Shown one piece after another: positions 8,367-18,120 of a DNA stretch of 64,000 bases. Positions within the stretch are counted from its first letter, which is position 1, and the number at the start of each line of letters is the position of its first letter. The stretch is from Actinoalloteichus hoggarensis (lineage in GTDB: Bacteria; Actinomycetota; Actinomycetes; Mycobacteriales; Pseudonocardiaceae): assembly GCF_002234535.1 (NCBI RefSeq), contig NZ_CP022521.1, forward strand, positions 124,001 through 188,000, read 5' to 3'. A model generated the notes under the pieces. It was not told the origin of the DNA, did no database searches, and was given only the letters and a program-made list of their open reading frames with translations. A program made the translations under genes and the position numbers.

Positions 8367-9681
8367 CGCCGGTACCCCCATCGCCTCCGACGTCCTCGCC
8401 GGCCTCATCGTCGGGATCGGCCTCGGCGCCCTCCTCGTCCGCGCCCTCGTCGGCGTCGCCCGGTTCGGGCGACTCCGACAGGTCGTGGTCGCCGTGCATG
8501 GGGGGACCGGTCGGGTTGGGCAGCGGTGCGCCCGGCGTGACGGTGTTCTCCTCCGGGGCGGGCTCCTCGTCGCTGACCTCGAACTCGCCGCGCACACTCC
8601 CGGTGATCGGGGCCATTCCGCTCTCGTCCGGCAGCACGGCCGCCACGAAGCACTTCACGCGGCGGGTGCCGGCCTCCCAACTCTCCAGCGGCAGCAGGTC
8701 CCAGGCGTAGGTGAGCCCCTGCTCGCTCACCGGACCGCCCGCGTAGTCGGTGGAGGCCTGCCTGCACAGCGGTTGCAGGTACTCGTCCTGCGCCGCGTCG
8801 GAAGGATGGACGTCGAAGCCCTCGGAGAGGTCGTAGACCTCGATGATCTCCTGGGAGTGCGGTTCCGCGCAGTCGACCGGATCGGTGACCGCGCCGCCGC
8901 TGATGCCGAGGCACACCCCCGGCTCGTACACGTTGGCCTGGTCGAGGTCCGCGATCTCACCGATGATCGAATAGAGCCCGCCCGAGGTCGCGGGCCACTG
9001 GAGCCCGCAGTGCATCGCCCGGTCGCCCTCCTCCCAGCTCTCGGCGCTCGGCGTGAACGCGCTGACCCGGAACCGGCCGTGCGGGTCGAGCATCCCGTCG
9101 AGGTAGTCGGCCGCCTGCGGCAGGCAGTGGGTGTCCTTGAGCGCCAGCCAGGTGTCGGTGTCGGGGAACGGAGCGCCCTCGCCGTAAGGCTCGGGCTCGT
9201 CCCCGGCGGACGGCTCGCTGCTCGGCTCGCCCTCGTCCGTCGCCGCTCCGCCCCCGACGCCTCCCGCGCCCGCTCCTCCCGCGCCTGCTCCGTCGAGGTC
9301 CTCGGACTCCGCCGCGTCGTCCTCCGGCGGGAGCTCGGCGAGATCGATGGAGCCGGAGACCTCGAAGAGGTGTGGTTCCTCGCAGGTCACCGGACGGATG
9401 TCCGAGGCGTCGGGCTCGGCCCAGGTCAGACACTCGCCTGCCTCGGTCTCGAAGAGCAGTGGTGCCTGCTGCGGCTGTTGGGAGCCGGCTCCGGGTCGGA
9501 CGCCGCCACCGCCCGGACCGCCGCCCGACCGATCGCCGGGCAACAGGGAGAGGGCGGACGCCGTCAGGACGATCAGCGCGCCCGCGGCAGCGCCGATCAT
9601 CACGAGTCGCGTGTTCATCGCGCCACGCTTCGGCCGCGATGATTCGGGAGTCTCGGCTGCATCGGACATCGTGTCCATCAT
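8356..9681 (-). CDS. Septum-formation-domain membrane protein
   Basis: A 441-residue single-pass membrane protein. A cytoplasmic head of about 25 residues is followed by the segment LVMIGAAAGALIVLTASALS, then a Gly/Ser/Glu-rich linker and an extracytoplasmic region with two repeats of the septum-formation motif: AGECLTWAEPDASDIRPVTC with EEPHLFEVSG, and later CLGISGGAVTDPVDCAEPHS. Paired cysteines probably form disulfides. The C-terminal 70 residues are acidic and low complexity. The family name comes from Pfam Septum_form; the exact role is unknown. Starts at 9681 (MMDTMSD) or 9669 are both possible, and neither has a strong ribosome site. It is probably co-transcribed with the zincin. Confidence 0.8.
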   Translation of the reverse strand: MMDTMSDAAETPESSRPKRGAMNTRLVMIGAAAGALIVLTASALSLLPGDRSGGGPGGGGVRPGAGSQQPQQAPLLFETEAGECLTWAEPDASDIRPVTCEEPHLFEVSGSIDLAELPPEDDAAESEDLDGAGAGGAGAGGVGGGAATDEGEPSSEPSAGDEPEPYGEGAPFPDTDTWLALKDTHCLPQAADYLDGMLDPHGRFRVSAFTPSAESWEEGDRAMHCGLQWPATSGGLYSIIGEIADLDQANVYEPGVCLGISGGAVTDPVDCAEPHSQEIIEVYDLSEGFDVHPSDAAQDEYLQPLCRQASTDYAGGPVSEQGLTYAWDLLPLESWEAGTRRVKCFVAAVLPDESGMAPITGSVRGEFEVSDEEPAPEENTVTPGAPLPNPTGPPMHGDHDLSESPEPGDADEGADEEGAEADPDDEAGEDVGGDGGTGDGG

Positions 9682-9880
9682 GCCTGGCGGCAGTCCGTCG
9701 TACGGTAGGTGGCAGAGGAGGACTCGACACCGCTCCTTGCTCCATTCGGGTGAAACATGTTTCCTGTGACCAGGAGTCGACGTCTCAAGTGCCTGTAATC
9801 GGTCCTCGGACGTGGTGCACGGCTACGAGACCGGATGGCTCTCGAGGGTCACCTGCGGCTGGATTTCGGGGGAGTGACTG

Positions 9881-10513
9881 ATGACCAACGGCGACGAGAA
9901 CAGAGTCGACGGCCCACAGGAGCCGGCGGATTCCGCGGCCGGGCCGCCGAGGCCGCAGCCTCGGATGGCGGGCAGCGGGCCCGCCAGGGGACGGATCCGA
10001 CACCAGGAGGCGGGCACCACCACGCCTCGCGAGCCCACGCTGGCCGAGAAGCGGGCTCGACTCGCCGCGGAACGACGGCAGCGTGAGGCGGAGGAGCAGG
10101 AGTTCCACGAGTCCGAACGCAAGCGGAAGATCCGTAAGCGGGTGATGATCGGCGGCGGCGTGACGCTGGGTGTCGTGGCCCTCATCGCCGTCGCCTACGC
10201 CTCACGGCCACAGCCGGTGACGGCCTACTGCGTCGACGAGAACGGCGTGGAGGCCGAGGACGAGCGGGTCTGCGACCCGGCGTACGCCCAGCAGCAGGGC
10301 GGCACGGTAGGCCCGAGCGGGATCATCTTCCTTCCCGGTTTCGGCGGCGGCGGCAACCAGTACCACTACAACTACGGCGGGACCCCGGGGCCGGGCGGCA
10401 CGGTCAGCGGAGGGACTACGGTTCGTCCTGACAACGCCGAGATCCGCAGCAAGAGCGGGTCCACGATCCAGCGCGGCGGCTTCGGCACGGGCCGCGGCAG
10501 CGGGGGGAGCTGA
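9881..10513 (+). CDS. YgiB/YjfM-like small membrane protein
   Basis: A 210-residue protein: a charged N-terminal region of about 85 residues containing a Lys/Arg/Glu helix, one membrane segment (VMIGGGVTLGVVALIAVAYA), then an outside domain with two Cys (AYCVDENG, ERVCDPAY) and a Gly-rich tail with NQYHYNYGG and IQRGGFGTGRGSGG. The tail and the following ATP-grasp gene recall E. coli YgiB/YjfM (DUF1190), always found beside glutathionylspermidine-synthase-like genes. The family link is inference from layout and tail, not a clear domain match. GGGGGAG precedes the ATG by 6 bases. The next gene starts 5 bases after the stop. Confidence 0.7.
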   Translation: MTNGDENRVDGPQEPADSAAGPPRPQPRMAGSGPARGRIRHQEAGTTTPREPTLAEKRARLAAERRQREAEEQEFHESERKRKIRKRVMIGGGVTLGVVALIAVAYASRPQPVTAYCVDENGVEAEDERVCDPAYAQQQGGTVGPSGIIFLPGFGGGGNQYHYNYGGTPGPGGTVSGGTTVRPDNAEIRSKSGSTIQRGGFGTGRGSGGS

Positions 10514-10517
10514 CACG

Positions 10518-11681
10518 GTGCATCGCGAGACCTCGACGCCACGCCCGGACTGGCGGAAGCGGACGGAGGAGCAGGGCCTCGTCTTCGGCACGCCGTCTCG
10601 TGGGCTCGGCGGCGCCCCCAGGCCCTACTGGGACGAGTCCGTGCACTACGTCTTCAGCCTGGACGAGGTCCTGTCGATGGAGGCCGACGTCGAGCTGCTG
10701 CACTCCATGTGTCTGGAGGCGGTGGACAACGCGGTGATGACCGACCGGTATCGGGACTTCGGCATCTCCGAGGAGGCCTGGCCCGCGGTCGTCGAGTCCT
10801 GGCGCCGCCGTGACCCGCATCTGTACGGGCGCTTCGATCTGCGTTACGACGGCAGCGGCCCGGCGAAGATGCTGGAGTACAACGCGGACACGCCCACCTC
10901 GCTGCTGGAGGCGGCCGTGCTCCAGTGGCACTGGCTGACCGACACCCGCGAGGGCGACGATCAGTGGAACTCGATCCACGAGAAGCTGGTCGAGCGCTGG
11001 GGCGAGATAGCCGACATGCTGCCGTCCAACGAGGTCCACTTCAGCTGGTCCTCCGGGGACACCAGCGGCGAGGACCACGTCACCGCGGCCTACCTTCAGG
11101 AGACGGCCGCCGAGGCGGGCCTGAACACGATCGGCCTGGCCATCGAGGATCTCGGCTGGGACACGCTGCTTGAGCGCTTCGTGGATCTGGAGGAGGCGCC
11201 GATCTCCACGATCTGCAAGCTCTACCCGTGGGAATGGGTGGTGGACGACGTCTTCGGCAAGCATGCGATCGCGACGCTGCCCGAGACGCTGTGGGTCGAG
11301 CCGCTGTGGAAGATGCTGCTCTCGAACAAGGCGCTGCTCGCGGTGCTCTGGGAGATGTACCCCGGCCATCCCAACCTGCTGCCCGCCTTCCTCGACGAGC
11401 CCGGCTTCCTCACCGAGTACGTCCGCAAGCCGCGGCTCGGCAGGGAGGGCGCGAACATCAAGATCGTCGCGCCGGGGATCGAGCAGGAGACCGGCGGGGT
11501 GTACGGCGAGGAGGGCTTCGTCTATCAGCTCTTCGCTCCGCTGCCGGAGTTCGACGGAATGCGCCCCGCGTTAGGCGCGTGGGTCGTCGGCGATCAGGCG
11601 GCGGGACTCGGCATTCGCGAGACGGCGGGCCTGGTGACCGACGACGGTGCGTCGTTCATCCCGCATCGCATCCCGGGCTGA
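10518..11681 (+). CDS. Glutathionylspermidine synthase-like ATP-grasp protein
   Basis: A 387-residue member of the glutathionylspermidine synthase/YgiC/YjfC family. Visible marks are RPYWDESVHYVFSLDE near the start, ARFDL-type RFDLRYDG, MLEYNADTPTSLLEA in the substrate site, STICKLYPWEWVVDD, and REGANIKIV with the nucleotide-binding lysine. Family enzymes join an amine to a peptide carboxylate using ATP. Actinobacteria do not generally use glutathione or trypanothione, so the real substrate is unknown and may be an envelope or peptide component. GTG 10518 follows GGGGGGAG with 8 bases between. It is translated in an operon with 9881-10513 and probably with the DUF350 gene downstream. Confidence 0.85.
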   Translation: MHRETSTPRPDWRKRTEEQGLVFGTPSRGLGGAPRPYWDESVHYVFSLDEVLSMEADVELLHSMCLEAVDNAVMTDRYRDFGISEEAWPAVVESWRRRDPHLYGRFDLRYDGSGPAKMLEYNADTPTSLLEAAVLQWHWLTDTREGDDQWNSIHEKLVERWGEIADMLPSNEVHFSWSSGDTSGEDHVTAAYLQETAAEAGLNTIGLAIEDLGWDTLLERFVDLEEAPISTICKLYPWEWVVDDVFGKHAIATLPETLWVEPLWKMLLSNKALLAVLWEMYPGHPNLLPAFLDEPGFLTEYVRKPRLGREGANIKIVAPGIEQETGGVYGEEGFVYQLFAPLPEFDGMRPALGAWVVGDQAAGLGIRETAGLVTDDGASFIPHRIPG

Positions 11682-11966
11682 TCTCACGCCGACGAGGAGC
11701 CGGACCGGCTTGGCCCGAGGTCGTCTCGACCTCCCCGGCTGAGCCGGATCTCGCTGATGATGGGACGATCCTCGTCGTGGTGCGACAAAACGGGCGAACG
11801 GCTGCCCGCAGGCGTCCGCCGCGGTGCGGGAGTTCGACCCATGATCATCATACCTGGTGATGCTCTGTCGGCGTCTCCCGCCGCATCGCTGGAAAAGACG
11901 AAGACACTCGATGACGAACCATCGGCCGGGGCGGACCACCTGGCTGGTTCGGGGAGGTAGAACCCG

Positions 11967-12437
11967 GTGGTCACCACCAACGTCGCGCAGACGAGTCTCG
12001 CGCTGCAAGAAGGCTATCTCGGCTTCCTCGGCGCGGGCGTCGGAGCCATCGCCCTCTACGCCATCCTCGGCCTGCTGCTGATGCTGGTCGGCTTCTACGC
12101 GATCGACCTGACGACCCCCGGCAAGCTGAGCGAGCTGGTCAGGGCGGGTAAGCCCAATGCGGTCGTGCTCACCGCCGCCGGCCTGTTCAGCATGGCCTTC
12201 ATCGTCGTCGTCGCGATCTTCAATGCCCACGGCGGCCTGGTCGAGGGGCTGCTCGCCGCGCTGGTCTTCGGCCTCGTCGGCATCGTGGTGCAGGTCTTGG
12301 CGGTCCGGGTGCTGGAGTGGGTGGCAGGCATTCAGATCGGCCAGCTCATCCATGCCGACTCGCTGACCCCCGCCAGCTTCGTCGTGGCCGCCGCCCATAT
12401 CGGGCTCGGCCTCGTGGTCGCGGTCGCCATCACCTGA
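11967..12437 (+). CDS. DUF350 membrane protein (YjfL-like)
   Basis: A 156-residue integral membrane protein with four predicted helices (around GAIALYAILGLLLMLVGFYA, AVVLTAAGLFSMAFIVVVAI, LLAALVFGLVGIVVQVL and VVAAAHIGLGLVVAVAI) and the two-fold DUF350 pattern. Charged residues between helices include DLTTPGKL. Function unknown. DUF350 genes accompany YjfC-type ATP-grasp genes in E. coli (yjfL) and elsewhere, which supports a shared membrane-linked process. GTG 11967 follows GGGGAGG by 9 bases. The 285-base gap from the previous gene leaves room for a separate promoter. Confidence 0.85.
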   Translation: MVTTNVAQTSLALQEGYLGFLGAGVGAIALYAILGLLLMLVGFYAIDLTTPGKLSELVRAGKPNAVVLTAAGLFSMAFIVVVAIFNAHGGLVEGLLAALVFGLVGIVVQVLAVRVLEWVAGIQIGQLIHADSLTPASFVVAAAHIGLGLVVAVAIT

Positions 12438-12575
12438 GCCGCGGCGGTCTCGGCCGCGATGGACCTGAGCAGCAGTGGATTCGAGCTGCGGGGCGCCGGG
12501 GCCGCAGCGCACCGACGGCGAGTCGTGCCGGAAGCGCGGCGAACTCGGCAGGCGCACGTCGGGCGGCCTCGGCCC

Positions 12576-13271
12576 TCAGACCTGTTCGGTCACCCGCGAG
12601 GCGAGATCTCGTTCGAGGGTGGCCCGCACCAGGGCGGCGGCGAGCCTGGCGTAGTCGTCGGGGTCGACCAGCTCGGCGAGCCGCTCGGGTTCGGTGGGCA
12701 GCCCCAGCCGTCGGGCACCCGCCTGCGCCTTGGCGTCGAAGTAGGGACGGAGTTCCGGCCACACGGCTTGGGCCTCGCGGCAGAAGACGTCGGCGCCGAC
12801 CGGGCCGAGGCGGGGGAACTCGCGGATCAGTTCCGGCATCCTGGTGGGGTCTCTCTCGGCGTCCTTGCGTAGTCGCCGCAGGTCGTCGTGGTATCGCCTG
12901 CGCATCAGCTCGGCGCCCCGATGCAGCGCCGTGGCGGTGCTCTCGTCGTAGCGCACGTAGTGAGCCCGGCCCAGCGCGTGGATCAGATCGTGCCTGCTCG
13001 ACTCGCGGACGGCCCGAGGCGTGCCCATCCCGCTGTCGGCGATCTCGCGGGCGGCGGCCACCGCCGTGTTCGCGCGGATCGGCACCGACACCAGTTCGGC
13101 GAGCATGAGCAGCCGATAGAGCGCGGCGGGCTTGTCCGCGATGCGGATGCCAGCCTCCTCGGCATAGGTGGTGCCCGCCTCCGCCAGCAGCCGGTCGGCG
13201 ATCTCGTGGGCGGCGCGGTCGTCCCGAGCAGCCCGGCGCGAGCCGCGACCCGTCTCCTGCTTCCTCGCCAT
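12576..13271 (-). CDS. Endonuclease III-like HhH protein without visible catalytic residues
   Basis: A 231-residue, mostly helical protein. The segments YRLLMLAELVSVPIRANTAV, HDLIHALGRAHYVRYDEST and FPRLGPVGADVFCREAQ resemble the HhH-GPD helical layout of endonuclease III-like proteins, where a helix-hairpin-helix loop GPVG would hold DNA backbone. The catalytic Lys of endonuclease III, normally just after this loop (GRKTA), is replaced by Ala-Asp, and no Fe-S cysteine cluster is present, so glycosylase activity is doubtful. Databases often call such proteins endonuclease. The ATG 13271 is fixed by a strong AAGGAGG six bases upstream. It is divergent from the XRE-cupin gene. Confidence 0.6.
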   Translation of the reverse strand: MARKQETGRGSRRAARDDRAAHEIADRLLAEAGTTYAEEAGIRIADKPAALYRLLMLAELVSVPIRANTAVAAAREIADSGMGTPRAVRESSRHDLIHALGRAHYVRYDESTATALHRGAELMRRRYHDDLRRLRKDAERDPTRMPELIREFPRLGPVGADVFCREAQAVWPELRPYFDAKAQAGARRLGLPTEPERLAELVDPDDYARLAAALVRATLERDLASRVTEQV

Positions 13272-13532
13272 GTCCGCCTCCTTCGCGCTCTCGTCTCTGG
13301 CTCGCTCTCCGTCCGTGGGGCTACCCATCACCTCTTCGGATGACACCTGAGCAGGTCGGAGGCGCTGACGGCGATCCGGCGGCAGCGGCACCCGTACGGG
13401 TGCCGCCCGCCTCGGAGCCGAGCCGCGGTGTCCGTGAGTGTCACGACGGCCGCGCATCCGATGATCCGACCGGTCTCGCCGTGCCTGCTCGACGCCGGGC
13501 CGAGCGACGGCCGCTGACGTAGCCTGCAAGGC

Positions 13533-14102
13533 ATGTCCGTCGACGTGTCGGAACAGGCGCTGGCCGGTCTCGGTGAGCGGGTTCGCGGGCTGCGGATACG
13601 TCGAGGACTGAGCCGTTCGCAGCTCGCCGCCCGCAGCGGCCTCAGCGAGCCGCACCTGTCACGGCTGGAGAACGGTGAGCGGCTGCCGTCGTTGAACATG
13701 CTGGCCAGGCTGGCCTCCGGTCTGGACGTGCCGCTGGCCGAGCTGCTCACCGACCAGCCGCCGGGGCCCGCCGCCGTCGTCATGCGTGGCGACAGCGTGC
13801 CGACGGTCTCCTCGGGCGGTCTCTCGACGCAGGTGCTCACCCCGAGATCGGTCGTTCCGGGGATGTACGCCACTCGTTACCAGCTCGAACCCGCGGCCGA
13901 GACGACCGATCTGCTCATCCACGATGGCAACGACTGGATCTACGTGCTCGACGGCGTCCTGCGCGTCGACTTCGGGACGGACGCGATCAGCCTCGCGCCG
14001 GGGGACAGCGTCAGTTTCAGCTCGCGGGTTCCGCACCGACTGCGTGCCGAGAACGGCAGACCCGTGGACTTCCTGGCCATCGGCCACACTCTCACCGGCT
14101 GA
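13533..14102 (+). CDS. XRE-family regulator with cupin sensor domain
   Basis: A 189-residue regulator. The N-terminal HTH (residues about 10-65) reads LGERVRGLRIRRGLSRSQLA and SGLSEPHLSRLENGERLPS. The C-terminal cupin barrel (about 105-185) has DWIYVLDGVLRVDFG and LAPGDSVSFSSRVPHRLRA. This class usually represses catabolic or transport genes and senses a small ligand in the cupin. TAGCCT lies 7 bases before the ATG, so the transcript is probably leaderless. Its targets are not evident; the neighbour across the divergent gap is the HhH protein. Confidence 0.9.
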   Translation: MSVDVSEQALAGLGERVRGLRIRRGLSRSQLAARSGLSEPHLSRLENGERLPSLNMLARLASGLDVPLAELLTDQPPGPAAVVMRGDSVPTVSSGGLSTQVLTPRSVVPGMYATRYQLEPAAETTDLLIHDGNDWIYVLDGVLRVDFGTDAISLAPGDSVSFSSRVPHRLRAENGRPVDFLAIGHTLTG

Positions 14103-14240
14103 GCCTGCGGCGCGGGCCCGTCTGCCTTCCACGGTGGGCTCGTCCCCCGTCGGGTGGCGAGGCGCCGCCGGTGTAGCAGGCCGTGCCGTCGCACGACGGG
14201 TCTGGCGCGGGGCGCCGTCCTGATCGGCAGGCGCCCGTTC

Positions 14241-15128
14241 TCACCAGGTGTTCGAACGCAGCGTGGGCAGCACCTCCGCGGCGATCTGCTCCAGGACCGA
14301 CTCGTTGCCCGCGTACACGCCGTCGGATCGTGGCCAGTGGGCCACGACGTCGGTGAAGCCCAGCTCGTCCGCGCGACCGACCACGTCGCGGAACCGCTCC
14401 ACGCTGTCCATCGAGTAGAAGGACGCGGAGTCCACGCTCAGATACCGGTCGATGCTGTCGCGCCTGCGACCGGCGATGTCCAGCTCCTCGTTCATCCGCT
14501 GCGAGAGCGTCGCCACCGAGCGCCACCAGTCGGCGCGGTTCTCGGTCCGGTCGCCGTTGGTCAGCCACCCCTGGCCGAAGCGGGCGGCCAGTCGCATGGA
14601 GCGCGGCGCGTTCGCCGCGATCAGGAACGGGACTCGAGGCTGCTGCACGCATCCCGGGGTGCTGCGGGCCTCGACGGCCTGAAAGTACGTGCCCTTCCAG
14701 GTGGTCTCGTCCCGGGTGAGCACCGCGTCGAGTAACTCGACGAACTCCTCGAACCGGTCGGTCCGGTCGCGGAGGGTGCCGTGATCGCTGCCGAGCACCG
14801 AGAGATCGAAGCCGGTGCCGCCCGCGCCGATGCCGAGTTGCAGTCGCCCGTCCGAGACGTCGTCCAGCGCGGTGACCTCGCGGGAGAAGGCGACCGGATG
14901 TCGGAAGTTCGGCGAGGCGACGAGAGTGCCGAGTCGGATGCGCGAGGTCACCATCGCCGCCGCCGTGAGGGTCGGCATGGCGCCGAACCACGGCTCGTCC
15001 ACCAGAGAACGCCAACCCAGGTGATCGTAGGTCCAGGCGTGATCGAACCCGTAGGTCTCGACGGCCCGCCACTTGGGTTCGGCGATCCACCACCGGTACT
15101 CGGGCAGGATCACGATGCCGATTCGCAC
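14241..15128 (-). CDS. LLM-class flavin-dependent (F420-type) oxidoreductase
   Basis: A 295-residue luciferase-like monooxygenase-fold protein. It shows the usual start MRIGIVILPEYRWWI, the HAWTYDHLGWRSL substrate-loop region, RIRLGTLVASPNFRHPVAFS and the phosphate-binding SDGRLQLGIGAGGTGFD. In actinobacteria this class generally uses coenzyme F420 or FMN to oxidise or reduce small molecules; the substrate is unknown. GTG 15128 follows TAACGT by 8 bases, matching other leaderless starts in this window. The nearest genes are convergent or divergent, so it appears to be transcribed alone. Confidence 0.88.
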   Translation of the reverse strand: MRIGIVILPEYRWWIAEPKWRAVETYGFDHAWTYDHLGWRSLVDEPWFGAMPTLTAAAMVTSRIRLGTLVASPNFRHPVAFSREVTALDDVSDGRLQLGIGAGGTGFDLSVLGSDHGTLRDRTDRFEEFVELLDAVLTRDETTWKGTYFQAVEARSTPGCVQQPRVPFLIAANAPRSMRLAARFGQGWLTNGDRTENRADWWRSVATLSQRMNEELDIAGRRRDSIDRYLSVDSASFYSMDSVERFRDVVGRADELGFTDVVAHWPRSDGVYAGNESVLEQIAAEVLPTLRSNTW

Positions 15129-15367
15129 GCGGGCTCACGTTACGGGCCGCGCAGCCGGTTGCAAACCACCGCCCGACGATCACCCGTTGAGACCAGGGCC
15201 GGGGGAGGCCTCGGTCCGGTCGCAGGATCGGCCGTGACCAGCGGTACGCATTCCGTATGCATTAGGCCGATCGGGTGTAGCGGAATGAGACCGACTAACG
15301 AAAGTGACGGCAGCCACGATGTCTCGGATGGATACCAAGCCGATGTCCATTGGGGAGGTACAGCCGG

Positions 15368-15499
15368 ATGGCGCTTCGACTGACCGCCATGCTCGCTGCT
15401 TTCGTGTTCGCAGTGGTGGCCGCGTTCGGGTTCGTCCTGTTCAATCTCGTCGACTCCGCACCCACGGTCAGCATCGAGCTCGTGAGCAACGAGGAGTGA
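15368..15499 (+). CDS. Small membrane peptide, 43 residues
   Basis: A short frame beginning MALRLTAMLAAFVF with one hydrophobic segment (residues 6-27, ending FVLFNLV) and an acidic tail ending ELVSNEE. GGGGAGG sits about 9 bases before the ATG, and codon third positions are GC-rich. I do not recognise a family. It may be a regulatory or structural membrane microprotein. It stands alone between a divergent LLM oxidoreductase and the HAD gene. Confidence 0.6.
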   Translation: MALRLTAMLAAFVFAVVAAFGFVLFNLVDSAPTVSIELVSNEE

Positions 15500-15638
15500 C
15501 CGACGCCGAGGTGGAGCGGCCACGACGTGGTGTGCCTCTCCGGCTCGGCGGCGCCGTGACACCGACGGCGTCCGCGGGCCGTCGATGAGCGGCGACGTTC
15601 GACCACTCGATCGACCCGACGGCGGGCACTATGACGGA

Positions 15639-16451
15639 GTGCGCATCCCAGGACTCGTCGCCTCCGACATCGACGGAACGCTGCTCGACCCCCTGGAACA
15701 GCTGAGACCGAGGACCGCGGCGGCCGTCGACAGGCTGGGCGCGGCGGGCGTGCCCTTCGTGCTCGCCACCGGACGCTCCCCCAGGTGGGTGTTGCCGATC
15801 AGCGCGCTGCTCGGGGTCACCGGCCCGGCGGTCTGCGTGAACGGAGCGGTGATCCTCGACACCGGCGACGGTCGGATCGACCGCGTGCACACCCTCGATC
15901 CGATCCTGTTGCGGGACCTCGGTGACGCGATACAGGGGCTGGTGCCCGGCTGCGGTCTCGCGGTCGAGCGCATCGAGGGCGAGGGGCGGGCCGACTTCGT
16001 CGAGGAGTTCCGGTCGGGCCCCGGCTACCTTCACCCCTGGTCGGACTCGTTCTTCATCCGAACCTCGGTGGCGGAGCTGTTCACTAGGCCCGCGGTGCGG
16101 CTGATGGTTCGGCACGACTCGCTGAACAGCATGGAGATGGTCGACGCCGTGACCGCGCTGCTCGGCGACGCGGTCGACGTCACCTTCTCCACCGACCTGG
16201 GCCTGATCGACCTGATGCCCGCCGGGGTGACCAAGGCGAGCGGACTGGCGGAGGTGGCCGCGGACTTCGGCCGCACCGCCGAGGAGGTCATCGCCTTCGG
16301 TGACATGCCGAACGACCTCGCGATGCTGAGCTGGGCCGGACACGGGGTGGCGATGGCCAACGCCCATCCCGCCGTGCTGGCGGTGGCCGACGAGGTGACC
16401 GCCAGCAACGCGGAGGACGGCGTCGCGAAGGTCCTCGAACGCTGGTTCTGA
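15639..16451 (+). CDS. Cof-type HAD-IIB phosphatase
   Basis: A 270-residue HAD phosphatase. Motif I is LVASDIDGTLLD, motif II is FVLATGRSPR, and the C-terminal motif IV is FGDMPNDLAML, with a KASGL lysine before it. The IIB cap lies between them. Such enzymes dephosphorylate sugar phosphates and similar metabolites in the cytoplasm. I favour GTG 15639, which begins VRIPGLVASD close to motif I. An in-frame ATG at 15585 would add 18 unremarkable residues and has no ribosome site. The gene ends shortly before the GalE-like gene, but no functional link is evident. Confidence 0.88.
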   Translation: MRIPGLVASDIDGTLLDPLEQLRPRTAAAVDRLGAAGVPFVLATGRSPRWVLPISALLGVTGPAVCVNGAVILDTGDGRIDRVHTLDPILLRDLGDAIQGLVPGCGLAVERIEGEGRADFVEEFRSGPGYLHPWSDSFFIRTSVAELFTRPAVRLMVRHDSLNSMEMVDAVTALLGDAVDVTFSTDLGLIDLMPAGVTKASGLAEVAADFGRTAEEVIAFGDMPNDLAMLSWAGHGVAMANAHPAVLAVADEVTASNAEDGVAKVLERWF

Positions 16452-16550
16452 CCGGCCGTCCTGGTGGCGAACGGGGCCGGAGCGACGTGGGCGGCGCCGT
16501 CGAGGCGCTCGACCGCCGGGCTGCGGAGCGCGCTCGCGTCGTTACGATGA

Positions 16551-17522
<972 letters not shown>

Positions 17523-17747
17523 ACCGTCCTCGCCGTAGGCGCCCCGTGTTCGGGGCTGCCGCGGCGGGGCTGCCGCGGAACCGCGGAGAGGCATGGTGGC
17601 CCGGGTCGTCCCGGAGCCCGGATGATTCGGGACGCGGTGCCGCGGATGTGCGCCTGCTCCGGATGCGTGCCGTGAAAGCGGGGCTCGCCGCGCTCGGCGG
17701 CCCCGCTCTGCTGGACGGATGGTCCCGATTGCTCGTCGGGTTCCGGC

Positions 17748-18116
17748 TCAGGAGGCGGTCGGGACGTTCTCACCCTCGTGGTCCAGCGCGGGCGGCTCGG
17801 CCGACTGGATCGCGATGGCCCTGGCCAGGCGCGCGTGGCGCAGCTCCAGCTCCTTGAAACGGAGATAGGTGTTGACCATGGCGAAGGCGAAGGCCACCAC
17901 CAGGCCGTAGAGCAGCAGGTCGGTGCCGCGACCCACGCCGACGAAGTCGGCCACCACCGTCAGGGCATCCGGCCACAGGACCGCGAGCACCCCGAAGAGG
18001 ATGAACAGCACGAAGCCGATCTTCACGCCCGCCGCGGTACGGGTGGTGCCGTGGTTGCGCAGGAAGAACACCATCAGCACGAGCACCGCACCGATGAGCA
18101 GAATCTGAATGATCAT
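17748..18116 (-). CDS. DUF2304 membrane protein (Rv3632-like)
   Basis: A 122-residue membrane protein with three hydrophobic helices (IIQILLIGAVLVLMVFFL, KIGFVLFILFGVLAVLW, DLLLYGLVVAFAFAMVNTYL) and a charged C-terminal coil, the DUF2304 layout. Genes of this family lie directly after polyprenyl-phosphate glycosyltransferases; the M. tuberculosis homologue Rv3632 stimulates PpgS. That partner is here too: this start lies 4 bases after the stop of 18121-18807. Its probable role is to hold or activate the glycosyltransferase in the membrane. Confidence 0.85.
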   Translation of the reverse strand: MIIQILLIGAVLVLMVFFLRNHGTTRTAAGVKIGFVLFILFGVLAVLWPDALTVVADFVGVGRGTDLLLYGLVVAFAFAMVNTYLRFKELELRHARLARAIAIQSAEPPALDHEGENVPTAS

Positions 18117-18120
18117 GAGG

